A stretch of DNA of 64,000 nucleotides from Robertmurraya_A mangrovi (GTDB taxonomy: Bacteria; Bacillota; Bacilli; Bacillales; Cytobacillaceae), in contig NZ_JAXOFX010000012.1 in assembly GCF_034427655.1 (NCBI RefSeq), forward strand, positions 67,725-131,724, written 5' to 3'. Under the pieces are notes generated by a model that searched no databases, was not told the DNA's origin, and saw nothing but the letters and a program-made list of their open reading frames with translations. Of this stretch, positions 16,076 through 24,328 are shown one piece after another (within the stretch, counting starts at the first letter, position 1; every line of letters starts with the position of its first letter). A program made the translations under genes and the position numbers.

Positions 16076-16173
16076 CTTATCTTCTAGCAAAATGCTACTG
16101 GAATTGGCACAGTACTATTAAAAGTCCGCTGCCGAGGTATCAAAGGGCCAGTCCCTCCACCTCTCTAGATAAG
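16076..16173 (-). promoter_or_regulatory. SAM-I riboswitch (S-box) aptamer
   Basis: The minus strand reads CTTATCTAGAGAGGTGGAGG, then GACTGGCCC, the GATACCTCGGCAGC core, GTGCCAATTCC and AGAAGATAAG. These are the conserved S-box blocks, with P1 formed by CTTATCT and AGATAAG. With the adjacent terminator (16012-16045) it should stop transcription of the methionine synthase gene when SAM binds. Confidence 0.97.
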
Positions 16174-16269
16174 AAAGTTTCGAATATTAAATTATTTGAA
16201 TTCAATATAATATTAAAAAGTTGTTTTGTCCAGTATATTTTAACATTTTTATTTATCTTTCTTAAGAAA

Positions 16270-16833
16270 CTACTCTTTTAGATGTTTTATTTTTTCTCTA
16301 TAAGTTTTATTTTTTGCTCTATTTCCACAAGCGCTCATAATACACCATTTCCCAGTACCTGGCCTTGAATAATCAATAAAAACCCACTGACAATCTTCAG
16401 CAGAACAAACCCTTATCCGATGCCATAAAGCTTTCTTCCTAAGCTCAAAAATTAACAATATTAATCTTCCTATTCCCCTTCTTCCACCCTCTCCATGAGG
16501 AATGATTTTTTCAGAATCTAAGGAAAATTCAATTGAAAATGTAAATGCATCTATTAATTTGTTAATTTCTTCTATAAGATTATCATCCGTTTTATTGTAA
16601 TCATTATTGACAATCATTTTTCGTGCTTCGTTTCTAAACTTAATAGCATGAATTAAGTCCTCATCCGTCACTAGATCTTCTTCTTGAATAAAATGATACT
16701 TTAATAACCATGAATAGAGAACCTTTGAGGATGTAAGATGTTCAACACCCTCGTCCCCTTCAAAGCGGGTCCGTTTATCATGAGTATTAAAAAAATCAGC
16801 AATAATCTCAAGATCATAATAATTTTTTTCCAT
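16270..16833 (-). CDS. CGNR zinc-finger / ABATE-domain regulator
   Basis: 187 residues. The N-terminal two thirds (YYDLEIIADFFNTHD ...) fit the ABATE domain; the C-terminus VCSAEDCQWVFIDYSRPGTG then WCIMSACGNRAKN contains the CGNR zinc-finger signature with its four Cys. Such proteins are putative stress-linked regulators. ATG 16833 has AGGAGTG seven bases ahead. It is divergent from the epoxide hydrolase at 17038 with 204 bp between, which contains an ACTATATT/AATATAGT inverted repeat at 16848-16876; control of that gene is a reasonable guess. Confidence 0.85.
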   Translation of the reverse strand: MEKNYYDLEIIADFFNTHDKRTRFEGDEGVEHLTSSKVLYSWLLKYHFIQEEDLVTDEDLIHAIKFRNEARKMIVNNDYNKTDDNLIEEINKLIDAFTFSIEFSLDSEKIIPHGEGGRRGIGRLILLIFELRKKALWHRIRVCSAEDCQWVFIDYSRPGTGKWCIMSACGNRAKNKTYREKIKHLKE

Positions 16834-17037
16834 AAAAACACTCCTATTGACTATATTTACCATAACCATTAATATAGTTTTAGTGGTCATCGTGACTATT
16901 AAACAATTTTTAAAGGTCACCATAGAAGATAGAATACTAGAATAAAGTACATGAACGAATACTTATAAAATGTTCCATTCTTTAATTATATCTTTATCTT
17001 ACTATTTACTTAATAAAATTATTGGAGGTATGAACTT

Positions 17038-18192
17038 ATGGATATAAGACCATTTTATTTGAATATCAATGAGGAAGAAATTTTGAAATTGAAGAATCGA
17101 TTAGACTTTACAAGATGGCCTGATGAAGTTCCTGGATCTAATTGGGAATACGGTATCCCTTTAGATTTTATGAAGGATATAACAGACTATTGGAAAAATG
17201 AGTTTGATTGGAAAAGAGTGCAGAATAAAATAAATTCATTTTCAAATTTTCAAGTAAGAATAGATGATGTAGATATCCACTTTATTCACGAGCGTGGAAA
17301 TGGATCTAACTCTCTACCTATCATTATTCCTCATGGTTATCCAGGGTCTTTTTATGAACTGCTAAACCTTATTCCCTATCTGACAAACCCGGAGAAATAT
17401 GGTGGAGATCCTGAAGATTCTTTCGATGTCATTATTCCGTCTATTCCTGGTCATGGGTTTTCAGGTACTCCATTAAAATCAGGCTTTGAGGATCGACAAG
17501 TTTCTCATCTATTGGTGAAATTAATGGTGGATAAGCTAGGATACGAGAAGTTTGCAGCCCATGGGTATGATCTTGGAGCCAGTATTTTAGGATTATTATG
17601 CTTAGACCATCCAGAAAAAGTAATTGGTTATCACACTACTACACCTGGAAACCCTAGTCCGTTTGTTCCTGGAAATGCTTTATTAACAGAATCAGAAGAA
17701 AATTACCTTAAGCTTTCTAGAGAATGGTATAACGAAGAAGGTGCCTACGCTCATATGCTTGGTACAAAGCCACAAACGATCGGTTACTCACTCACAGACT
17801 CTCCGATAGGTCTTGCAGCATTTATTTTAGAAAAATGGTACTTATGGACAAATCCACAAAACGGGAATTTATATAAGCATTTCAATAAGGAAGAGCTACT
17901 TGCAAACGTTACCATTTATTGGCTAACCCAAACTATTAATTCAGCAAATAGATTATATTTCGAAGGTAAACATACGAAATGGCCAGGACCGGAAGATATT
18001 ACTACCGTCCCCATTGGAGTATCTTTAACAGCCACTCAACCAAATGAACGACCTCCAAAGGCATATGTTGCAAGAATGTTCCCGAATATTCTAAGTTGGG
18101 AAGAGTTAGGCAAAGGCGGACACTTTGTTGCCACCGAGGATCCTAGGTTAGTTGCTGAACGAATACGTTCTTTTTTTAAAAAACTGAGGTAA
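17038..18192 (+). CDS. Epoxide hydrolase family alpha/beta hydrolase
   Basis: 384 residues. An EHN-type N-terminal lid (PFYLNINEEEILKLKNRLDF ... RWPDEVPGSNWEYG) precedes the alpha/beta core with oxyanion motif HGYPGSF near residue 99, nucleophile Asp in HGYDLGAS near residue 180, and terminal GGHFVATEDP with the catalytic His. Family knowledge: it opens epoxides by water through an Asp-ester intermediate; real substrates vary widely. GGAGG lies nine bases before ATG 17038. Divergent from the CGNR regulator. A terminator follows at 18191-18239. Confidence 0.87.
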   Translation: MDIRPFYLNINEEEILKLKNRLDFTRWPDEVPGSNWEYGIPLDFMKDITDYWKNEFDWKRVQNKINSFSNFQVRIDDVDIHFIHERGNGSNSLPIIIPHGYPGSFYELLNLIPYLTNPEKYGGDPEDSFDVIIPSIPGHGFSGTPLKSGFEDRQVSHLLVKLMVDKLGYEKFAAHGYDLGASILGLLCLDHPEKVIGYHTTTPGNPSPFVPGNALLTESEENYLKLSREWYNEEGAYAHMLGTKPQTIGYSLTDSPIGLAAFILEKWYLWTNPQNGNLYKHFNKEELLANVTIYWLTQTINSANRLYFEGKHTKWPGPEDITTVPIGVSLTATQPNERPPKAYVARMFPNILSWEELGKGGHFVATEDPRLVAERIRSFFKKLR

Positions 18193-18239
18193 AAGTGCAG
18201 AGTTATAGAATAGTAAACTCTGATATCCCCTCACTTTTT
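18191..18239 (+). terminator. Terminator after the epoxide hydrolase
   Basis: Nested stems AAAAGTG/CACTTTT and CAGAGTT/AACTCTG ending in a T-run. Confidence 0.75.
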
Positions 18240-18360
18240 ATTGTAATTATGGTAATTAATAATAAAGATATTGGGATCTATTTTTACAATTCCTTCGACT
18301 ACTATAACCCTTTTTGAAGTTTGCTAGTCAATTAAAAAGTAAAAAGTGTAGATATGAACT

Positions 18361-18429
18361 CCTCCTGTTTTGAATATGATTTAGAAAGAATGGTTTTCGT
18401 AATTCTTATTAGACTGAAAAAACAGGAGG
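18361..18429 (+). promoter_or_regulatory. Stem that can bury the ribosome binding site of the next gene
   Basis: CCTCCTGTTTT at 18361-18371 is the exact complement of AAAACAGGAGG at 18419-18429, the latter being the Shine-Dalgarno of the gene at 18436. A nested AAGAAT/ATTCTT pair lies inside. The 11-bp stem would hide the ribosome site unless opened. Confidence 0.7.
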
Positions 18430-18435
18430 TAACCC

Positions 18436-19263
18436 ATGACTACAAACAACGGAACGTATATCGAAGTAGAACCAGGAATTGAATTGTATGTTCAAGATGT
18501 TGGAACAGGAGACCCTGTTGTATTTATTCCGGGGTTTACTTTTACGACAGATGTCTTTTCCGAGCAAGTCCAACACTTTTCACAAACTCACCGTACGATC
18601 GTGATTGACCCTAGAAGCCATGGGCGCTCAACTATGACGGTACATGGGAATGACTATGTTACACATGGCACGGATTTGCAAAAAGTTTTGACTGCATTAA
18701 ATGTAGACAATGCCACCCTGGTCGGCTGGTCATTTGGATGCTTAACCGTATGGGAATATGTACGCCAGTTCGGAACCAACCATATTAAATCACTAGTTTT
18801 AATTGATATGCCACCAAAATCTTTATCCCTTCAACAAGATGTGGATTGGGTAGAAGGAAATCTTGATGACTTGGCTGCGGCCTATACGAACTATTTGCGG
18901 AATTCAAAGGGGCAACGCGATTTCATTTCGGCATATGCAACTGGAGTCATGGTTCAACGCGATCTCAAAGAAGAAGAATTAACGTGGATTGTAGACCAGT
19001 CCCTTAAAACACCATATTACATTGCTGCCAACTTATTTTCTTCAGGTCTATTCTCTGATTATCGAGAAGAGGCCACTAGTAGTAGTGAGTCCCTCCCTAC
19101 TCTATATATTGTCGCCGAACATTGGGCAGAGAGAGCCACCAACTATCTAGCAAAGCTCACCCCAAAGGCCTCAGTGAAGGTACTCGGTGGACATTTCATG
19201 TTTTGGGAGCATAGTCAAAAGTTTAATGAGATCGTCACGAAATTTTTAGAAGAGAATAAATAA
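18436..19263 (+). CDS. Alpha/beta hydrolase fold protein
   Basis: 275 residues with a standard alpha/beta hydrolase core: VVFIPGFTF (oxyanion region), IDPRSHGRS, nucleophile elbow GWSFGC near residue 98, and GGHFMFWEH with the catalytic His. It belongs to the broad peroxidase/esterase-like group and the substrate is not inferable. The start is set by AACAGGAGG six bases before ATG 18436. That ribosome site lies within an 11-bp stem, so translation may be conditional. It stands alone, followed by a bidirectional terminator shared with the convergent MATE gene. Confidence 0.82.
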   Translation: MTTNNGTYIEVEPGIELYVQDVGTGDPVVFIPGFTFTTDVFSEQVQHFSQTHRTIVIDPRSHGRSTMTVHGNDYVTHGTDLQKVLTALNVDNATLVGWSFGCLTVWEYVRQFGTNHIKSLVLIDMPPKSLSLQQDVDWVEGNLDDLAAAYTNYLRNSKGQRDFISAYATGVMVQRDLKEEELTWIVDQSLKTPYYIAANLFSSGLFSDYREEATSSSESLPTLYIVAEHWAERATNYLAKLTPKASVKVLGGHFMFWEHSQKFNEIVTKFLEENK

Positions 19264-19290
19264 AGAAGATTTATATTAATCTAGCAAAAT

Positions 19291-19330
19291 AGTAAAGACT
19301 ACTCCCTATTATTAAGGAGTAGTCTTTACT
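19291..19330. terminator. Bidirectional terminator
   Basis: A 15-bp perfect stem (AGTAAAGACTACTCC and complement) with a 10-base loop lies between the convergent hydrolase and MATE genes. Confidence 0.85.
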
Positions 19331-19352
19331 TATTAAAATACAATGGTTTTCT

Positions 19353-20699
19353 TTATCCAAACTTTACTCGTGTTAATTTCGGAACATACAACCATAAAAA
19401 GAAGGATCTGCCCGCGCTAAAAATAATAAACGATAGCCAAACCCCATTATTATGGAGATGAGGGATGAATAACCAGTTGGATAATAAAAAAATGAGTAAA
19501 GCAAATAAAATAGAGTCTCTAATAAAACGTGCCTCTGTAGCACCTGAGAAAATTCCCTCTAATTGCAGCCCCCAAAATCCTACAAAAGGAAAAATCAACA
19601 TCCAGATTAAGAGGTCATATGCGGTCACTTTTACTTCATGAATGGTTGTGAATAGAGAAACGACCTGTTCCCCAAAAAAGACTAAACACAAAGATAAAAC
19701 AATGGCTGCAAGGAAGCCCCATTGTGCAGACAAAGAAAGGGCTCTTTTAAAAAGAGACTGGTCTTTCCCGCCTATTGCCCTGCCCACAATGATACTGGAC
19801 GCATTGGCAAAACCTCCTAATAAGTAGGCCATTAAATAATGAATTTGCAATAGAACAGCATTGGCTGCTAACGTGACTTCACCCATACTAGCCCCTTTTG
19901 CTGTAAAGATCCCTGTCATGGTAAGTAAACAAACCGTCCTCAAAAATAAGTCTCGATTTACCTTTAACATTTTTATTAAAGGTGCAGGATCTAGCAACTT
20001 GCCAAATGGGAAGTTTGCGAGAGTTAGCTTATTTGTACGAACAATAATCCACGCACCAAAAAGTACGGCACTTACTTCGGATATTAACGTGGCATAAGCG
20101 ACCCCTGCCACCCCTAATCCAAGAATGGGAACGAAAAGTATATCTAATACGATATTTAAGAGATTCATGAAGATTTGGGTAGCCAACGTCCATTTTACTT
20201 TTCCCAATCCCATGAGCCAGCCAATCATGACATAGCTCAGCAGCGTAAAAGGGGCTCCCCAAATACGGATGGAAAAATAGGTTGAAGAAAAGGCAGTTAT
20301 TTCATTACTTGCCCCAATAAAATAGATGGCGCTATGTAAAATAGGCTTTTGTAAAAGAATAAAAATTAAGCCTACCATTACAGCAATAAACATCGGCCGT
20401 AGAAACGTTAATACCGTTTCATTTTCATTATGAGAACCTTGCGCTTGTGAAGTAAATCCTGTCGTACTCACTCGAAGAAAACCAAAAAGCCAATACATCG
20501 TATTAAAGATGAAGGCCCCGATAGCTACTCCTCCAATAGCCGATGGGTCGGGCAATCGTCCAACTACAGCTGTATCGACAGCACCCAATATGGGCGTTGA
20601 AATTCCAGAAATAATTAAAGGGATAGCAAGTAATAAATATTGTCGATGACTAAAGGAGTGTGATACCTTTATGGCCAAGGCAGGGCTTCCTATTTTCAT
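19353..20699 (-). CDS. MATE family efflux transporter (DinF-like)
   Basis: 448 residues with about twelve membrane helices in two six-helix bundles. Characteristic stretches are ISGISTPILGAVDTAVVGRL near the start and GGFANASSIIVGRAIGG in the second half, as in DinF-type MATE proteins. These use proton or sodium gradients to export organic cations or other compounds. AAGGAG lies six bases before ATG 20699. It follows the Nik-type ABC operon on the same strand but a terminator (20761-20795) separates them, so co-expression is not assured. Export of a metal-binding molecule for that importer is only a thought. Confidence 0.88.
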   Translation of the reverse strand: MKIGSPALAIKVSHSFSHRQYLLLAIPLIISGISTPILGAVDTAVVGRLPDPSAIGGVAIGAFIFNTMYWLFGFLRVSTTGFTSQAQGSHNENETVLTFLRPMFIAVMVGLIFILLQKPILHSAIYFIGASNEITAFSSTYFSIRIWGAPFTLLSYVMIGWLMGLGKVKWTLATQIFMNLLNIVLDILFVPILGLGVAGVAYATLISEVSAVLFGAWIIVRTNKLTLANFPFGKLLDPAPLIKMLKVNRDLFLRTVCLLTMTGIFTAKGASMGEVTLAANAVLLQIHYLMAYLLGGFANASSIIVGRAIGGKDQSLFKRALSLSAQWGFLAAIVLSLCLVFFGEQVVSLFTTIHEVKVTAYDLLIWMLIFPFVGFWGLQLEGIFSGATEARFIRDSILFALLIFLLSNWLFIPHLHNNGVWLSFIIFSAGRSFFLWLYVPKLTRVKFG

Positions 20700-20760
20700 T
20701 TTTTTCTCCTTTTCTTACTTTACTTATTTTCAAATGAGAGAATTCTACTACTCTAGCCAA

Positions 20761-20795
20761 TAAAAATGCCACATCATATTGAATATGCTGTGACA
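20761..20795 (-). terminator. Terminator of the Nik-type ABC operon
   Basis: On the minus strand a 12-bp stem with two non-Watson-Crick positions (TGTCACAGCATA/TATGATGTGGCA), followed by TTTTTA. Confidence 0.75.
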
Positions 20796-20849
20796 CTACA
20801 TTTTTGCTTCAGTTTTTACTAAACATGTAGGCTTCCTGTAACAAAAGTT

Positions 20850-21671
20850 TTACGCGAAATTCTCTCTTCTAGTAATGGATCGGAAGCGAGGATGTTCAGC
20901 AAGAATGGAGTCTCTTAATTGTAAAATGACCGGATTCTTTGAATAAAAGAACTCATCCTTTGAATCATAAAGCTCAATTAGCTCCCCTTTTTCTAGTACA
21001 CCCAGTCGGTCAGAAATAGAAAAAGCAGCTTTAATATTGTGAGTAATGAAAAGGTAGGACAAGCCATAATCTTCTTTTAACTCTTTTAATAGTTCTAAGA
21101 TTAAGCTTTGTGTGACCATATCTAAACTACTAACAGACTCATCTAGGACGATTAACTTCGGTTTGAGAGCAATGGCTCTAGCAATATTAATTCGTTGTAA
21201 TTGTCCACCACTAAATTGATTTGGGTACTTGTTTAAATCCTTTTCACTTAAACCTACTCTTTCCAACAACGAAATGACCAAACTTCTTTGTTCAGCTATC
21301 GTTAGCTTTTCATAGTTCTCTAATGGTTCGCTTATAATCTGTTCTGCTGTCAATCGCGGATTAACAGATGAATAAGAGTCCTGAAATACCACTTGTAAGT
21401 TACGACGTATGTTTCGTTGAGTCATTTTGTCCGAACGATAAATATCATGTCCTTGAAACAAAATCTGCCCCTGCTCGGGAGGTTGAATACCAAGAATCAC
21501 TTTTCCTAAAGTACTTTTACCGGCTCCACTTGTACCAATTAAGCCTAAGCATGTTCCTTCTTCAATGGTAAAGGAGATATCATGAAGGACGTTATTCGAT
21601 TGATCCTTCCAGTTAAAAAACTTCTTAGAATGATAGCTATGATTGACCTGCTTCACCTGTAATAAGCTCAT
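20850..21671 (-). CDS. Nickel/peptide-type ABC transporter ATP-binding protein (NikE/OppF-like)
   Basis: 273 residues. Walker A GTSGAGKST near residue 44, signature FSGGQLQRINIARAI, Walker B LIVLDESVSSLD and the switch His in FITHN. Q-loop and D-loop are intact. It is the last of five same-strand genes and pairs with the ATPase just upstream (19-bp gap) to power import through the two permeases. The length and the ITRREN tail fit the NikE branch better than OppF (which has a longer C-terminal zinc-like region). Confidence 0.87.
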   Translation of the reverse strand: MSLLQVKQVNHSYHSKKFFNWKDQSNNVLHDISFTIEEGTCLGLIGTSGAGKSTLGKVILGIQPPEQGQILFQGHDIYRSDKMTQRNIRRNLQVVFQDSYSSVNPRLTAEQIISEPLENYEKLTIAEQRSLVISLLERVGLSEKDLNKYPNQFSGGQLQRINIARAIALKPKLIVLDESVSSLDMVTQSLILELLKELKEDYGLSYLFITHNIKAAFSISDRLGVLEKGELIELYDSKDEFFYSKNPVILQLRDSILAEHPRFRSITRRENFA

Positions 21672-21690
21672 CAGTGGTATCCCCCCTCTT

Positions 21691-22524
21691 TTATAACTGA
21701 TAGGTATAAGGTTGCTTTTCGATGTATAAAGACGGCCTTGTCCTTAATAGTTTTTTCGTATAGTCATGTTGTGGATGATCAAATAATTCAAACACATCTG
21801 CTTTTTCCACAACTCTTCCTTTTTGCATGACGATCACATCATCTGCCATCTCTGAAATAACACCTAGGTCATGAGAAATGAGTAATATAGATGTTCCAAA
21901 TTCACAGCGAATATTATCTAACAGTCGAAGGACTAATAATTGGTTATGAACATCGAGCGCCGTAGTTGGCTCATCCGCAATGATAACGGAAGGATGTAAG
22001 CATGCAGCCATGGCAATCATGACTCGTTGCAGCATCCCTCCACTTAATTGAAAAGGGTATTTTTTTAATAATTTACTTGGCTCTGGTAAATTTACACTGT
22101 GCAACACATCGACGGCAAGTTCTTTTGCTTGCTTTTTATTTAGTGAAGTATGAGTTCGAATGGTTTCAACAAATTGGTGGCCTATAGTAAATACCGGAGT
22201 AAATGCATTCATCGGATTTTGCATGATAAAAGCAATATCCTTCCCCCGAATTTTCCGCATTTCTCGGTTGTCTAAGCCGTTCAATTCCTTCCCCTTTAGA
22301 GTAATACTTCCTTCAATATTCATATTTTTATGGTCGTGTAGTTGTAAAATGGACATACTCGTAACCGTTTTTCCGCTACCACTTTCTCCAACTAGACCTA
22401 GAATTTTCCCTTGTTTTAGTTCAAAATTAATGTCCTTAACAAGTGTGATTTGACCATTGTGGGTTTTTACTTGAACATGTAAATCCCTTATATTTAGAAT
22501 TGTTTGTTTGGTTGTTTCCATCAT
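21691..22524 (-). CDS. Nickel/peptide-type ABC transporter ATP-binding protein (NikD/OppD-like)
   Basis: About 278 residues: Walker A GESGSGKT, ABC signature LSGGMLQRVMIAMA, Walker B VIIADEPTTALD, switch His ISHD. Three in-line ATG-type codons occur at the start; ATG 22524 is chosen because AAAGGA lies six bases ahead. The longer frame would overlap the permease by 41 bp. The permease stops at 22541, so the two genes are 16 bp apart. It forms the heterodimeric ATPase with the NikE-like protein. Confidence 0.87.
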   Translation of the reverse strand: MMETTKQTILNIRDLHVQVKTHNGQITLVKDINFELKQGKILGLVGESGSGKTVTSMSILQLHDHKNMNIEGSITLKGKELNGLDNREMRKIRGKDIAFIMQNPMNAFTPVFTIGHQFVETIRTHTSLNKKQAKELAVDVLHSVNLPEPSKLLKKYPFQLSGGMLQRVMIAMAACLHPSVIIADEPTTALDVHNQLLVLRLLDNIRCEFGTSILLISHDLGVISEMADDVIVMQKGRVVEKADVFELFDHPQHDYTKKLLRTRPSLYIEKQPYTYQL

Positions 22525-22540
22525 CAACATTCCTTTTGTA

Positions 22541-23371
22541 TTAGCGACGTTTAACCCCATATCTTTCTGAAAGTGCCTCACCTAATAAATTAAAGGTTAC
22601 GACCACGAGCATAATCATCAAACCAGGATAAATCATTAAAGTTGGATTTGTTCTAATATAAGACTTCCCTTCGTGGATCATCGCACCCCATTCGGGTGTA
22701 GGCGGTTGTACACCTAAACCTAGAAAGGACATGGAGGATAAATCCATAATGGCCCAACCCATTTCTAATGTTCCTAATACCGCTAGCGGCGGAAGGACAT
22801 TAGGAATGATATGTTTTTTTATGATAGTCCATTGAGAAGAACCACTTATTTTTGCTGCAGCAATATAGTTCTGTTCCTTAAGGGTTAGCACCATTCCTCG
22901 AATGATTCTAGCATAATAAACCCATTGTACTAAAATCAACCCTAGAACAACCTGTTTTAGACCCGCTCCCCAAATCCCAACGAAGCCAAGTACCAGTAAA
23001 AGACTTGGGACAGCCATCACCCCATCAGCTATTCTCATGAGCAATTGGTCAATCCACCCACCTTTATATCCAGCAATGATCCCAACAATCAAACCGATAC
23101 TTAAAGATGAAACAAAAATCAAGGCAGCAAACCCTAAAGAAATCCGAGCTCCATATAAAATACGTGATAATGTACACCGTCCTAAGTGGTCCGTTCCTAA
23201 TGGGTATTCCAAAGAGGGAGATTCTAGCTTATGAGCCATATTAACCAGGACAGGATCATTAGGTGCAAGCCATGGAGCAAAGATCGTGATTAAAACTAAC
23301 CCACCTAGCATTAGAGAACAAACGACTATTACTTTTTGACTTCTTAATCTCTCACGAAGCTTTGCTATCAT
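22541..23371 (-). CDS. ABC transporter permease (NikC/OppC-like)
   Basis: 276 residues with about five to six membrane helices. The start carries the OppC-type N-terminal helix (VIVVCSLMLGGLVLITIFAP), the APNDP motif and LGTDHLGR; the EAA coupling loop is in YIAAAKISGSSQWTIIKKHI. It overlaps the upstream permease by 4 bp (ATGA type), implying translational coupling and heterodimer formation. Confidence 0.88.
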   Translation of the reverse strand: MIAKLRERLRSQKVIVVCSLMLGGLVLITIFAPWLAPNDPVLVNMAHKLESPSLEYPLGTDHLGRCTLSRILYGARISLGFAALIFVSSLSIGLIVGIIAGYKGGWIDQLLMRIADGVMAVPSLLLVLGFVGIWGAGLKQVVLGLILVQWVYYARIIRGMVLTLKEQNYIAAAKISGSSQWTIIKKHIIPNVLPPLAVLGTLEMGWAIMDLSSMSFLGLGVQPPTPEWGAMIHEGKSYIRTNPTLMIYPGLMIMLVVVTFNLLGEALSERYGVKRR

Positions 23372-24312
23372 TGAACCTGCCTACCTTTTTTTGAAATACG
23401 TGGGTCAATATACATTTGAATGAGATCAACAATTAAATTACTAAAAAGGAATAACCCTGCTGCCAATAGTATATAGCATTGGATGACAGGTACATCTCGA
23501 TTAAAAGTTGCCTCAATAAAATACCGTCCAAATCCTGGCCAAGAAAAGACGGCCTCCACTATAATGGCGCCTGTCATTAGTTTCCCTACATTCATACCGA
23601 TTCCTGTTATCATCGGAGAGATGGACATTCTCAGTACATGCTTACCCATGATGATTTTTTCATCCATACCTCTAGTCCTTGCAAACAGAACATAGGACTC
23701 TTGTAAATTTTCAAGAACACTTGCACGTAACAGTCGGGTATATAAAGCAATTAAGGGAAGCGCCAAAGTGATAGAAGGTAAAACCAAGTGTTTCCAAGTT
23801 CCAATCCCTTCTACAGGAAAAAGGTCCAGCTTGACTGAAAAGAAAAAAATCATTAAATATCCAAGCCAAAAAGAAGGAATGGACGCTCCAAAAAAGGAGA
23901 GGAATCGACTGAAATGGTCGATTCCACTGTTTTTCTTTATAGCAGCTAAAAAACCTAGAGGAACACTCACTAAAATCGCAATCATGATGCTCCCTATCGT
24001 TAACTGAATCGTTGCTGGCAATCGAGAAGTAACCTCTTCCCATACCGGCTTATTTGATACGTAAGAAACCCCAAAATTTAATTGACTGATTTTAATAATA
24101 GAATTCACATATTGAGTTAGGAGAGGCTGATCTAGGCCAAACTCCTGTCTTTTCTGGGCCAATATCTCATCTGTTGGTTGGATATGCGCAGCTGCAAGGT
24201 AAGCTTCAGCTGGATCTACTGGCGAAAGATGAATCATCCCAAATGTGATCAAAGTAGCTAAAAGGAATATTGGAATGATTGTCACTATTCTTTTCAGGAT
24301 ATAAGTGCCCAT
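23368..24312 (-). CDS. ABC transporter permease (NikB/OppB-like)
   Basis: 314 residues. The N-terminus MGTYILKRIVTIIPIFLLAT and the LDQPLLTQY extracytoplasmic stretch, plus YVLFARTRGMDEKIIMGKHV as coupling loop, are typical of the NikB/OppB/DppB branch. About six membrane helices. It follows the solute-binding protein by 16 bp and overlaps the next permease by 4 bp. Confidence 0.88.
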   Translation of the reverse strand: MGTYILKRIVTIIPIFLLATLITFGMIHLSPVDPAEAYLAAAHIQPTDEILAQKRQEFGLDQPLLTQYVNSIIKISQLNFGVSYVSNKPVWEEVTSRLPATIQLTIGSIMIAILVSVPLGFLAAIKKNSGIDHFSRFLSFFGASIPSFWLGYLMIFFFSVKLDLFPVEGIGTWKHLVLPSITLALPLIALYTRLLRASVLENLQESYVLFARTRGMDEKIIMGKHVLRMSISPMITGIGMNVGKLMTGAIIVEAVFSWPGFGRYFIEATFNRDVPVIQCYILLAAGLFLFSNLIVDLIQMYIDPRISKKGRQVQ

Positions 24313-24328
24313 AAAAAATCTCCTAACG

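Noticed and set aside
16045..16281. 78-codon plus-strand frame
   Set aside because: It lies antisense across the SAM riboswitch and its terminator; those explain the sequence.
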